A stretch of DNA of 64,000 nucleotides from Aralia elata (Eukaryota; Streptophyta; Magnoliopsida; Apiales; Araliaceae), in NCBI GenBank assembly GCA_034770075.1, contig CM068384.1, forward strand, positions 96,622,720 through 96,686,719. The letters run 5' to 3'. A program made the position numbers and the translations under genes. Below are positions 1-11,404 of the stretch, piece by piece (position 1 is the stretch's first letter; each line of letters begins with the position of its first letter). The notes below the pieces were generated by a model. That model ran no database searches and was not told the origin of the DNA. It saw nothing but the letters and a program-made list of their open reading frames with translations.

Positions 1-1849
1 TTAGAGACAAGGAGCATAGTTGTTGTTGTGCGGAGTAATAAGGATGACGATTTGGGTTGAGAACTTAAACAAACGATTAAGAAATCTGCCTACTAAAAAG
101 ATGCACGTATCATGTTTGATAAAAGTCCCAATAGGGACTGGTTTACTAAAACTTGAAAATTTAATGAAATTAAAATTATGATTTCGCATAGCTATGCTAT
201 ATAGAGTTAATTAAAGGGTTGGAACGAGTTAAAACAAGAAGGAAAGCTAATTTGAAACAAAACAAAGTGTTGAAAATAATTGCGATCAAGCACTTTTGAG
301 GTTTGTTTTAGGCTGCCAAAGATGTCCGAAATGGATGGTTAGAAGTTTCTAAAAAACAGTCTACTATGGTGACTATAATATATTCGAAATTTACTTTGAT
401 CGGACTTACGTGTTAAAGTTAAAAAATTTTGCAAAGTAGCTTGTTGCGAGGGGGCTGCTGTATATACCAGCCGTATGTAGCAGCTGTGTGCACAGCAATG
501 TGCACAGCAGCAGCGGTCGCACGCAGCGAACCAGCAGCAGTGTGCACCGCAATGCGCACAGCAGCAACACACAGCCAACTAGCAGTAGCGTGCACCTCAC
601 CAGCAGCAGCAACAACAAGCTGACCGCCAGCAGCATCAACAAGTTGACTGCATCAGTAGCATTAGCGCGTACGCTGTGCTGACTGCTGCTGCAGCAGCTT
701 GGCTAGGTTTGTTTGTTTTAAGACTCACTTTAAAAAAAACAAACAAACAAACAAATTTATTAATCAATAAACAAAAAAAAATAAAGGGACAAGAGAATGG
801 ATAAGGTTGCTGCCCAGTATCAGCACTTGGAACCAACAGCAGCTATGGCTGCTCTACTCAGCCCTCTTTATTAGCTTCATGGGTTGATTCGTTAATTGCC
901 CATAAAGTTAGTTTCTTAATTCCCCATAAAGTTAGTTTCTTAATTCCAAACGAATGAACGTATAAAATTTATAATATAAATACAATTCAATATAAGTGAA
1001 ATAATAAAGTATAAAATAAAACTAACAAGATAAGCATTTAAGCTTGAGATTGTTACGCTAAGCAAGAGGTTGCAATTGCTTTTAGCGGGCTGTTGTAACA
1101 AGCTATTGAAACGCGATAGTATTTAACGCGTTAGTATATGAAAATGAAGCTATTAATTATAAGTTATCCACACAAGTTATAATAACACTTATAACATAAA
1201 ATACGCTAGGAATTCACCGTGTACACTTAAGTTAGAAGAATTATGATATACTTATATGTTACGTTACAAGTGAGTTATAAACTAGAATAACGATACATTC
1301 CAATACAACCAATCAATTCAAGGTCTAACAATAATATGAATAAGAAAGAAAAATAGCATAACATGGTTATCATTGATAATGATAATGCATGGCTAATGAG
1401 GTAACCAGTGTGAATATTTAATATATAACTATATATGTTATATGTTATGATACGTGGCTAATCTATTCATGTAATTATAATTGTGTACGATTTGTAAAAG
1501 CAAATTTAGCTGAATCTTATTATAATAGTCAACGGACAAGGCATGTATCTCAAATTCCTTTACTTTCAAACAAGTTCACTTACCTTGAGCAAATGTTTCG
1601 TAATTATTTATGAATAATATAAGGTTATATAATTTTATTTCAATCAGCTTCGAAAAATGATGAAGGTACGATGAAATTCGGTATACATTTACAGTTTAAT
1701 GAAGGTTTAAGCCATTTGTTCCGGCTAGACACAAGATTTGACTATTTCAATTCTTTCGCATTAAGTCTTGAAATATTTTCAGAATTGATAAAGCTGTTCA
1801 TCCCTTTTGTTTTTAGGTTGAACTTCAGATTGAGTAGAACATCCCTAAC
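1..1849. other. No gene recognised; repeat-rich stretch, possibly the upstream part of the LTR ending at 2517
   Basis: I see no credible coding region. Short open frames have no recognisable domain. The stretch holds a CAG-rich module at 478-690, a hairpin-like pair of AAAC/GTTT repeats near 707-760 and two copies of a 28-bp unit near 898-950. Homology to the other LTRs in this window is clear only from about 1850 onward. A similar GC-rich module lies about 2 kb before the end in related LTRs, so some of this stretch may belong to the same LTR, but I found no left terminus. Confidence 0.5.
478..690. repeat. GC-rich CAG/GCAC low-complexity module
   Basis: Degenerate repeats built on GTGCACAGCA, CAGCAGCAG and GCACAGCAGCA stand out sharply from AT-rich flanks. 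Six-frame translations give only Cys/Ala/Ser-rich low-complexity peptides, so I do not call a gene. Confidence 0.6.
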
Positions 1850-2517
1850 TTGGAAAATTTTATGTTGCCTCCTGGGGACGGTGACGATGAACACAAATAC
1901 TGTTCTATTAGATAGTATTGATCAATACAGGGCATAACAGGCTGATCATCCACCGTGTCCGTAAGACCAGACGGTTCACAGATGGATTTCTGATAGAACC
2001 TTTTCAAGAAAAGAAAAATAAAAGTTCATGGTCTTGTGACCACTCAGTATCAGAAGTCAGTATATCGTTTCAAAAATATAAACGAGTCATACTGTTGTTT
2101 AAAAATTGTTCATTTACTTTACAATATTTATTCTGCTATCAAAGCATATCTCAGAGAAAACATTTATTTCTTGGTATACGTTGTTGATCAACTATTATTA
2201 CTTGTTGAGCAATCGAATGCTCATTCTTGCTTTGAATATAAATGTTTTCAGCTAAGCCAAAGCGCATAGAAGGGTCCGGAAAGGACAAAGGCAAGAGAAA
2301 GCTACATGAGTAGTTAAAAATGGTTGTTGTAATAGATAGACTTTTGTTTTATAAATACAATATCTATCATGTAATAAAGATATCAAAGGTCGTCGTACCT
2401 GGGATAGCTACCTTTGATGTAATAACTATTATTATCTTTTATTATAAGCAGTTTGCATGAATGGTATCGTGTAGCACCAAATACGGGTTTTAAGTACCCG
2501 AATTTGGGGGCGCCACA
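1850..2517 (+). mobile_element. 3' part of a Tekay-like LTR (solo or truncated), sense plus
   Basis: Three segments match the reverse complement of the solo LTR at 59485-62612: a block around 1908-1980 (TGATCAATAC, AGGCTGATCA, AGACGGTT), a block around 2213-2300 (GAATGCTCATTCTTGCTTT, TCCGGAAAGGACAA) and the end TTTGGGGGCGCCACA at 2503-2517. The shared LTR end in this family is GGGGGCGTCACA. No PBS, gag or second LTR follows; BAHD coding sequence starts directly after 2517. It is therefore a solo LTR or an element cut on its left side. The left end is not resolved. Confidence 0.75.
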
Positions 2518-5238
2518 TCATCCGTAACCGCGACAATAATTTTTATTCCAGATTTGCCCTCATGAGAAGATGGAAATACAATCACAAGCCCTTCATCGAC
2601 TAGTGAACTAATCCAACACGAAACGCAGACAGGTTTATTCCCAACATTAAAACTTATTGATCCATCCACCCCTAAATAATCCCAACTTGTACTAGTAAGT
2701 CCATTCATAAAGCTGGAAAAATTCTCAGTAAAAATTTCTTGTTTCGACCAATGCATTACCTTAATAATATCTTCAGAATGTTCTTTCACTACTAAAGAAA
2801 TATTTGCAGCCATTTTTTTACCGAGTTTGCGCTCCACTTCCTCAATGCATGACATTGCAACAGCCTTGTGAAATTCCATACTCGAATTTTGTGATGAAAA
2901 CTTGAAGATAAAATTTTTAGCATTATTTTTGGTAGAAATTGAGTTATTAGGATAAGAAAGGGAAGAGCTGGTTTTTCCGAGATTAGGGAGGTAAAATATG
3001 GGTATTTTGGGGTTTTCGGATTGAGTGACAATATTATTGTGGATATTGGTCCATCTGTTGAGGAAGTTTGTCATGACTAAGGGATCTGCTAAAAGAAGGC
3101 TGCAACTTAAACCAATTGAGTAGCTGCCACATTTGAAGTTTGTCACCTGTAAAATGTTGTAAAACAATCTTTGTGGTTAATTTAGACAATATTCTATGTA
3201 GGAAAATGCTGTTTATGCCGATATGCAGTCGAGCATACAAATTATAGTGCTCACAAAATTACAATAGGTCATTTGTGTCTATTTTTCTGTATGTCAGAGT
3301 TAGCATATATATCACAATTCTTATATGTAAAGCACCTAACGTTAATTATCAAACAATCACTTTCTCCGGTATTACAAAAAGTATATACTTTTTTGTTCAT
3401 TTTTTTTATGAATACATTTGAAGCTTTGATATGACACTTAAATATATATTTTTTGTTCGCTATTAAACTTTAAAAGGTTAAATTTACGATACAAAAATGA
3501 AAAACAAAAAGGAAAAGATCAACAAAAAATATAGTATACTTTATTCGAGGACAATGGAGTATCATTATATAAGGAGATTGTTTTATTATTTTGTACCTTA
3601 ATTTTAAATGAATCGTGTTATATATGTTGACTTAAATATTACTCACGTAATACAAATAACATGATGTAGAGGGAGAATATTTTTTTGAGGATGTATTTAA
3701 TTTGGATTTACTATTTTTTGCAGGTTTTGGTAGGTTGAGTGCCTTTTGTTTCTTATGTCTTTTAAGTATTCTTGGGGGATTCTTGAAAGGGAGTGCAAGG
3801 TGAGTGGAAAGGCTTTCAGGAGGCTTTTTCCTTGTTTGTTATTGTGAGCTGTTAGTGATGATATGTGGGGATGGATAACCAGTTCATTATATGATTTTTT
3901 GGTGCTTGAAGTGAGTTTTGTATAGAGGAACTTTGGACTACATTCCAAATTGAACCAAAAACTTTAACTTTACAATCAATTTGCAACCTAAATTTTATTT
4001 TGAATTAAATGCACCCTGAACTTTAAGTTTCAATATAATTTGCACCCTACGCACTAAAGTTTAGGATTCAAATTATTTTGATGTAGAGGGTGTGGAGGAT
4101 ACATATAATTCAAAATAAAATTTGTGGTACAAATTGATCTTACGGTTAAAGTTTATTGTGCAAATTAGAGATTAGTCGGAATTTTGAGGGTTTTTTTTCT
4201 CTAGTTTTTTGGCTTTATGTGAAAGAAGAAATAAAAACAGTTTTGCTCAACAATAAATTTTATGGGTTGAATTATGTTTGCACCCATTTTCAAGTTTGTA
4301 CAAAACATCATGTAGCAGTTCAAGAAGATTTTCAGATTTGAATTTTTCAAGACCATTTGCGTTACTTGGTTATATGTGAAATACAGTTCTGAAGTGAAAA
4401 TTTATAGCAGTGAAGGTCAAGATTTTTCTTTATGATTTCGAATTTGATTCAAGAAGTTATTCTTTTATTAGGATGTGAATCTATTTCTTTTAATTTTAGT
4501 ATTGTATGGAACATATTTTAACAACCCAAATCAAAATCTTTTGGATTTCGGTATTTATTTTCAAAATAAAATTAATAGTCTTTTGCTGAAGAAAAGATAA
4601 TCCTATATTTGTAGGTATTGTTGTGCTTGACTACTCACTGTATGCCACAACACACACTATTTACCTTGCTAACTAACATATATATGACCAATTTTGCTTT
4701 AAATTAGTTTATATTTTCATATACTCGATATATAATAAGGGAAAAGAGAATATGTGACATATGTTAGACTTACCTGAACATAAAATAGGGGACAAAACTG
4801 AGGATTTTGTGCATCAATATCCTCCCAATAAACCAGTTGAGCTTCAACTTCTTCCTTATTTTCCAAATCAAGAAACTCCTCCAATCCCATCGGAATTCGT
4901 GTCTCGAATAATCTAACACCACTATCATTCGGAACAATCTCTAGCTCTCCATCATCACCACCCTCCACCCTCCTTACCCTCCCCGCAAAAAGTGGCTGCT
5001 CCGCCAGCACGTGCCCTAGTGACTCCTTGATCCGCCCGGCCAATAGCCAGCCGGAATCCTCAACGGAGGCCTTGTTATAGTAAAAAATCATATGGAACAG
5101 TCGCCGGAAAATTGCCGGACTTGTACCATTATTTCCCACCAATATTTTCCGGGATTCCCTTGGATCAGTTGGTGTTGTTGGTACCACAGTCTGTGCTGCT
5201 TCAATGTGCAACTTAGGGGTGGCATGTGTGGTTGCCAT
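2490..5238 (-). CDS. BAHD (HXXXD-type) acyltransferase-like protein, two exons, catalytic motifs degenerate, 3' end formed by LTR
   Basis: Exon 1 is 5238-4774 and ends CAG|GTAAGT. Exon 2 is 3146-2490 after ...TTTTACAG. Both borders are phase 0, and the join reads PLFYVQ-VTNFKCG, the usual BAHD context. The product is about 373 residues; BAHD enzymes are commonly 430-460. The N-terminal half (LFHMIFYY, GRIKESLGHVLAEQPLFAGR) is typical. At the expected HXXXD site the sequence is LLLADPL, so the catalytic His is replaced by Leu while Asp remains. The DFGWG position reads SFNVGNKP. The last eight residues (from VAPP) and the stop come from the adjoining LTR. Known BAHD members without these residues, such as the CER2 group, act in wax elongation without acyl transfer, so a non-catalytic role is possible. 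A decaying gene is equally possible. Start chosen at the first ATG, 5238, below a TATA box. Confidence 0.8.
3957..4155. mobile_element. Foldback MITE in the BAHD intron
   Basis: The two ends form a roughly 50-bp inverted repeat. The left arm runs from AAACTTTAAC to ATTTTATTTTGAATTA; the right arm runs from TAATTCAAAATAAAAT to GGTTAAAGTTT. It lies wholly within the 1.6-kb intron (3147-4773), and no coding sequence lies between the arms. The rest of the intron shows nothing recognisable. Confidence 0.6.
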
Positions 5239-5302
5239 TTTTGGGTACGTCTTTTGGGTATTACTTGTAGTGGATGATTTTTATTGTGGAAGTTGGGAAA
5301 TT

Positions 5303-5312
5303 CTATTTATAG
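5303..5312 (-). promoter_or_regulatory. TATA box of the BAHD-like gene
   Basis: On the minus strand the sequence reads CTATAAATAG about 65-75 bases upstream of the ATG at 5238. That spacing suits a plant TATA box with a short 5' leader. Confidence 0.55.
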
Positions 5313-5783
5313 AAAAGATTGGATATTCCGATATGGGCTTTTAATAGGTTGGGTCTTTTCAGATCCCAAAAAAGTAATAGCGACCAATTTTTTCGGTTCG
5401 ACATTTAAAAAAAATAAAGTTCACAATTTGCCATTTAATTTGAAGGGTGACTGATATTGTTGAGCAAACCATCGCTATAGGATCTATAAAGATATTTTTT
5501 ATGTAAAAATATCATTTTCTATTGTAAACATATCAAATTCTAAATTATATTATCAGAAGAATAAGAATATAAAGTGCTGTTAAAATAATTATAAAAGTAT
5601 TATTAATCGTAAATTTATTGAGTTTGTCAGGTTCAAAACCATAAAATGTGTCAATTTTAATTAGTATATTTAATTAATTGAGTGTGCTACATGGGATCAA
5701 AATCCATTAATTGAGCACCAAGAATAAATATATGATTTTAATCATGTGGACTTGTGGTAGTGGATTATTTCCAAAAGTCACTA

Positions 5784-6222
5784 AGGGGGTGTTTGATAAA
5801 AATTGAATGAATCTGAATCTGAATCTGAATGAGCTGAATCTGAATCTGAATCTGAATGAGCTGAATCTGAATGAAAAAAGCTGTTTGATAATTGACATAT
5901 CTTAAAGATCTGAATGACATATTTTTAATATTTTACCCCTCTGAAAAAATTCAAAGTTGTTGTAAATTTATTTAATATTACATAATATAATAGTTAATAT
6001 TTTTTTTTATTTTTTTTATTTTTTTTTTTTTTTTATTTTTTTTACTTCATTCAGCCAACCATTCAGCCATTCAGACCAAAAATTCTGACTTAACCATTCA
6101 GCCAAAGCATCTGACCGATTCAGCCATTCAGACGATTTTTTTCCAAAACAAACGCACTTAATGATTCAGCCACTTACCGATTCAGCCATTCAGACCCATT
6201 AAGTTCTAAACAAACAGCCCCT
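5784..6222. mobile_element. hAT-type MITE (AGGGG(C/G)TGTTTG termini)
   Basis: The ends are AGGGGGTGTTTG on the left and CAAACAGCCCCT on the right, an inverted pair typical of non-autonomous hAT elements in plants. The interior is built from repeats of CTGAATCTGAAT on the left and ATTCAGCCATTCAGAC on the right, so the whole folds back on itself. I could not identify a clean 8-bp target duplication. Confidence 0.65.
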
Positions 6223-6342
6223 AAGATTGCTTTTTAATATGGCGTATTGGTTCAGTCGAAACGAATAAAGAATAACTTAGTAGTAACCGACATACTCGGG
6301 GTTTAATTCAGAAAGCAACTTGGAATTGAGTTATGTCATTGG

Positions 6343-6343
<1 letters not shown>

Positions 6344-6407
<64 letters not shown>
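6344..6407. repeat. (TA)n microsatellite
   Basis: About 32 uninterrupted TA units end exactly where the MULE terminal inverted repeat starts at 6408. They hide any target duplication on that side. Confidence 0.95.
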
Positions 6408-6410
<3 letters not shown>

Positions 6411-7007
6411 TCGTTCAATAACATACCCCTCTAACCAACATACATTCTTATCTAACATACCTATATAAAGACCCAAAAAAAAAAAAAACGAGGCAATCAG
6501 AAGAAAAAAAAACGCTGCTCTCTCCTTCAAATCACAAATCTGAGAGGTAAACTCCGAAAAAAATCACAGATCGGAATTCATTACCGAAATCGCCTTCTCT
6601 CTCCTTCAATGAACAGATCCGTCTCACCTTCTCTCTCCTTCAAATCACAGATCTGAGAGGTAAACCCATATCGATTCTTTTCTTTTATCTTCAAATCACA
6701 ATTTTCTTCTTGCTAAGGTTTGAACTTAATGTGTTTTAAACAGATGGTATTTATGGGATATACCTATGTGGCTGGAGTTACCTCTTTTTCATGTTCTATG
6801 TATGCCTATATAAGGCAATTAATTTGCATTGAATAAATCATCTCTCTTACAAAAACATATTCAGAGTATTGTGACTTTTTATCCATATTGCCTCTCTGCA
6901 ATTTTTACAGGTGTACTGGTTTGGTCTTAGTTTTCTAGAGGTGTGCTAGTTTGGTATTAGATTTAATGAAGTAAGGTATTAATCATAATTTCTTTTCAGG
7001 CCAAGTC

Positions 7008-7444
7008 ATGAGCACAAATTCATCAAGGAGCTCATCCCCCAGCTGCAAATGTGGACAATCTTCACCTGTGAAGGTTTCATAGACCAAAATAAATCCCGGC
7101 AGACGGTTTGTTGGTTGCCCAAATTATAAAGCAGTACCATGTGACTTGTTTGAATGGATTGATCCAGCAATGTCACCGCGCTCAAAAATTGCTCAATATT
7201 ATCGCGAAAGCAACGAATTGAAGTTTGAAGTAGAAGTTTTAAAAAAAGAGTTAATGAGTTGAGTATTGTTATTGTCAATGTCAAAAATGATAAAACTACT
7301 ATAAAAAAGAAAAATTAGAAGTTGGTGGCAAAAATTGAAGAAATGAAATTTAGCAATGAAAGAGTGAAGAAATTAGTGGTATACTGGGTGCTTGTTTCTG
7401 CAGTCATGTTGTGGCTTGTGTTGTTTGTAATGAAGTTTCAATGA
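7008..7444 (+). pseudogene. GRF-type zinc-finger protein with coiled coil and C-terminal membrane segment, one stop and one frameshift
   Basis: The ATG at 7008 follows a good acceptor (TTCTTTTCAG at about 6991-7000). The frame reads CKCGQSSPVKVS, a TAG stop at 7080, then NPGRRFVGCPNYK and CDLFEWIDP. This is the GRF zinc-finger pattern (CxCG ... NPGRRFxGCxNY ... CxFFEW); the stop stands where the family has Trp (SWTK). A charged helical stretch follows (YRESNELKFEVEVLKKEL). A TGA near 7261 and a frame change lead into VAKIEEMKFSNERVKKL and a hydrophobic segment (VVYWVLVSAVMLWLVLFVM) that ends at 7444. This resembles the plant GRF/transmembrane family around Arabidopsis At4g04775. It lies inside the MULE, so it is either cargo or a second element gene. 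Confidence 0.7.
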
Positions 7445-8132
7445 AGTTGTAATGAAATTGTTGAATGTAATGAAGATGGTTTTAATATTGTAAACTTCAT
7501 AGTTTTATTATTCAGTGTGCACATATGATAAGCCAGGTCATTTACAACACTTACTAACTTGACAATATGAGTAATGATCAACACCTAACAAGCTTAAATG
7601 GAAATGTCCAAAGAACAAGAAAATTGATATGTTTTTCCAAACCTCAGAACAAACTTATATTTGGAAACAAATGCACATGGAAAAAGGAAAGGAGCTGCCA
7701 GGAAACAAAAACAGTGAGTTTGCTTTGAACTCCAAAAAGCATTGAAAATTTACATATTTGTCCTTTTTAGTAGCACGTACAAAACCAGCACCACTTGAGA
7801 ATTTAAAGACAATGGCACTACTTGAGAATTTAAAGACAATGGCATACCAAGCTTCATCTCTTTTGAAAGAAAGAGGTACTTATATTACATGAACAAAAGT
7901 GAACAAAAGAAACCAAGTACAGAGCACTAAACAACACCATTACAGGAAAAAAAAAACACCCCCTAGCACACTAAATAACATAACATTTGTACTAGTAAAA
8001 ACCAGAAACCCACACCCAAAGTAACAACTAGCATTTGTAGCACAGTAAACAACAGAACATCCCATGTCACTCCCATGATTACTGTAATTCTAAAGCTAAT
8101 TCTGTAAAAATAAAAAAAATAAAGAGGCCAAA
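7445..8132. other. Spacer between the two convergent MULE genes
   Basis: AT-rich sequence with no coding potential that I can recognise. It would hold the 3' regions of both convergent genes. One short direct repeat (CACTTGAGAATTTAAAGACAA) occurs near 7790 and 7820. Confidence 0.5.
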
Positions 8133-10625
8133 TTAATACGAAGATCTAAATATGCAAGTGTTATTATAGCAGTTTAGTGTTGCACCTGTGGGTGAATCAT
8201 TATCATCATCTAAACTTGAATCCTGAGTAGCATCATCATTTGAACATGGATTCCTACATTTATAGAAATAGAAAAGTCAATTTTAAATAAATAGCAAAGT
8301 CAAATTTAAATAAATAACAAATAAGTAAATTTGTTTACCGATTAAGTATCGAGCAATTTCTTTTATCGTGTGTCACACCAACTTTCTCAATCCATGACAA
8401 CGTCTACCGTTGGAATTTTTTATTTTTTCCAAAGCCCTTTCTTTGCCACCCTTTAGCCTTTTGTCACACCCTTTTGCTCGCACTTGTTTAGGGTCAATGT
8501 AACTATGTTCATAAGTCGATGTCATGTTAACCGACTTAGACACACTCGTTCTACCACAATCCATTTCATTGTTTCTTTCGAAACCATTCTTTCTAATAAT
8601 TTGTTTGATCTTCTCATCCACATGAACTAAGGATTCTTTTAACACATTTGTGGTTTCTTCATTTGTAAGAGTCGTATCAACTAAATTTAAACAAAGTTGA
8701 ATCAATTGACTCCGCAAGAGTAAGTATTGTTTGTCATCTTGTATCACCACGCCATTGTCATCAATTACACCACTTGGTTTTTTCGTCTGTGTCCACCTCT
8801 TCAAAATGTATTTTGTTGGCAATTTATCAAGATCATGATACTTATTCAAGTAAGCTATCACATGCCGACATAGGATTCCCGAACTCTCAAACTTTTTGCA
8901 AGTGCATGCTGCGTAATCCAAAGATTTGTCATACTGAATTTCTCTTACTTTAAACTTGTTGACATTCCTTCGGTAAATCTTATACACACAGTAGTTAACA
9001 TCTTCCCTCATAAGTTCAAACCTATAATTCAAGCTCTCAAACAATTCATCTTCAAATTTATAATATATAGAGTGTGTATAAATGTCAACCATTTGAAATA
9101 AGAAGTCATGTGGAATTTTCATTTTCGGTCTCTTAGTCAAATCTTTGTTATCTGAAACCAACTCTACATATCTTTGATGTTGAAGTCCCCGACCAAATTG
9201 AATCATAAAATCCACTAAAGAATTTCTTTTAGAAACAAATCTTTTAAAAAATGAATGAGAACTCTCTACTCGTTGGCTACTTGATATGCCGGCTGAGAAA
9301 ACATGATTCACATGTATGGGTACCCATCTAGAACGGATGTCATATATTGATTGTAGCCATTTATTACCATTCAACCTATTTTTCTGCACAACCTCCGCCC
9401 AAGTGGAGTCGAACTCTTCCACGGTCTCAGAATTCCAAATGCAATCTGAAAATTCTTTATAATAGGCACTGAATTTCACCGAGTCAATCTTCTCTGAAAA
9501 TTTAGTTAAATTGTGCCAACTACAATACCTATGTAAGGTATTAAGAAGAATCTGTGAAATGACATTTGTCATAGCTGGATCTTGATCGGTGATAATCATC
9601 TCAGGTGCGTCACCTGGCATTGCTTCTAAAAAACAATTGAAAAGCCAAACAAAATTATCTATGGTCTCATCACTTAAGAAAGCACAAGCAAATACAGTAG
9701 TTTGACCATGGTTATTATCCCTCAATAGTGGTGCAAATATCATTCCGTAACAATTAGTATTGTATGTGGTATCAAAAATGACAACATCACCATAAAATCT
9801 ATAAACCCTTCTGGAAGATGCATCTGCCCAAAAACAACGAGTAATCATGTTTTCATCGTCTATGTCAATTGTGAAAATGAATGAAGGATTCTTTTGTTGT
9901 TCTAACTTCAAATACACATTCAACATATCGCCATCATGTCCCTTTAAGTCATTACGCTTGTCTGTTTCAAAGTTATACAAATCTCGTTGCGTACAACCAA
10001 TATTTTCAAACCCTCCTGCCTGTACTGCAAGAAAATTGTATTGTTGGCATTATGGTATATTCAACATGCCAATTAAGTTATTGACTCAAAGATTTTTAGA
10101 TAGTTGACACATTACGCTACGATCGTAAAAGATGCCTCTTGTGTGGGGTTGACAATGGGTGACAGTGGCCCTCCTCAAATTTACTAACTACGTACAACTC
10201 ATTTCTTTTGACCACTACAATTCTTGCAGAACAACCTTCTTTTATAGATCCACGTTTTCTTTTTACATCCATATCGGCTAGTACTTTACTCTTTCCTTGC
10301 TTATAACACACATACTCCTTCCTACAAATCTCATTACTTCTAACCTTTTTTTCTCATTCCACTTTCGCACACTAAAACCAGCATGCATTGCGTATGTATT
10401 CAAAAAATTGTGAACATCATCTAATGTTTGAAATTCTTGACCTAGCTTAGGTGTATACTCATCGACTACTTGAGGATAGTAGACACAAGTTCTATCATTG
10501 TTCACATTCAACCCCTCTCCAGTCAAATCATCCCCCTCCATTTCTATCTCCAAATTATATGTGTTCTGTAAATCCATATCTGCATTATCTCCACAACTCC
10601 CTATTTCATTGTCCATGTCATCCAT
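8133..10625 (-). pseudogene. FAR1/FHY3-type MULE transposase, disrupted
   Basis: The likely start is ATG 10625, after an acceptor. The FAR1 DNA-binding domain (AGFSVRKW, then CRKEYVCYKQGK, GCSARI, HCHPLSTPHKRHLLRS) is split by a one-base shift at a run of seven A near 10346-10352. A TAG at 10117-10119 stands where the family has Gln (LRSQRNVS), and two more stops lie near 10040-10090. From about 10045 one long frame to 8373 carries the MULE transposase core (VVIFDTTYNTNCYGMIFAPL, ITDQDPAM, HRYCSWHN) and the SWIM finger (CTCKKFESSGILCRHVIAYL at about 8860-8920). A second one-base shift near 8375 breaks the C-terminal GRRCHG knuckle. A last exon after an intron (8342-8255) encodes an acidic DDDN tail ending at 8133. 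It would have bound the element ends and moved it; as it stands it is dead. Confidence 0.85.
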
Positions 10626-10774
10626 TTTTAATAAACCTGAAAAAAAATGTATGTTAACAACCAATTTAAAAAAATGCTCCAATTTTTAGAATCATAAAAC
10701 CAATTCTATGTTGTCCCAGTGCAGTAAAGTAAATAAATAGATTAAAAAAACAAAACAATATTCACACATTCATA

Positions 10775-10815
<41 letters not shown>

Positions 10816-11007
10816 CAGGTTTCACACATGATAGTCACTAGAAACAGAGTTATTAAACAAAAAAATACAAGATTGCTGGATTCAATTTGAACATAACAAT
10901 TATGTTTATAAGCAAATGATGATATTTCATTCAAGCTCAATAACATAACTGCTATTTAATATTCTGAAAAAAAAAATTCTCAAAAATATCCAGAATGCTC
11001 CGAATCC

Positions 11008-11404
11008 AAGAATGGAGTCTAGAATATAAAGCTTAATAATATCCAAGAATGGGGCTTCAAACTCGTTTTGAGCTGAATAATATAAAGCTCAAAAAATTAA
11101 ATCCAGCAACAAAAAAAAACAATTTCAATCTAACCCAATCTTGTAATGGTCTATACCAGAATAATACTTTGAATCCAAGAATGGAGTCCAGAATAATGCT
11201 CTAAATCCAAGAATTGAGGTAGATCCTGAATCGTTTGGATCGATTTTCTGATTTGAAGGAAACAACTCCTTTTTTCGTCTTGGTTGAAATTGTCGTTTTG
11301 GACCAGAATCGATGTTCCGAAGTTACCACATAAAAAGAATGGAGTCCGGATGTTGGAGAGAGAAACGATTAGAATACGGCTAGATTTGTCCAAGAATGGA
11401 GTCC
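11008..11404. repeat. Subterminal repeats of CCAAGAATGGAGTC inside the MULE right end
   Basis: The word CCAAGAATGG(A/G)G or a close variant occurs near 11025, 11043, 11175, 11208 and 11390, between the transposase 5' end and the right terminal repeat. Repeated subterminal words are common transposase-binding sites in plant DNA transposons. That role here is inferred from position only. Confidence 0.6.

Noticed and set aside
429..836. Open frames on both strands over the CAG-rich module
   Set aside because: The peptides are Cys/Ala/Ser/Leu low-complexity with no start context or homology; they follow from the repeat.
1671..2269. Plus-strand frames of 77-89 codons
   Set aside because: They lie in sequence that matches other LTRs in the window and have no domain.
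4717..4773. Extension of the first BAHD exon beyond VQ
   Set aside because: CAG|GTAAGT at 4774/4773 is an excellent donor, and the family sequence continues in the second exon, so the extra residues are intron.
6336..6530. Open frame across the TA microsatellite at the MULE left end
   Set aside because: The translation is a Tyr-Ile run from (TA)n, and it crosses an element boundary.
9847..10107. Plus-strand frames over the transposase
   Set aside because: They are antisense shadows of the FAR1-type gene.
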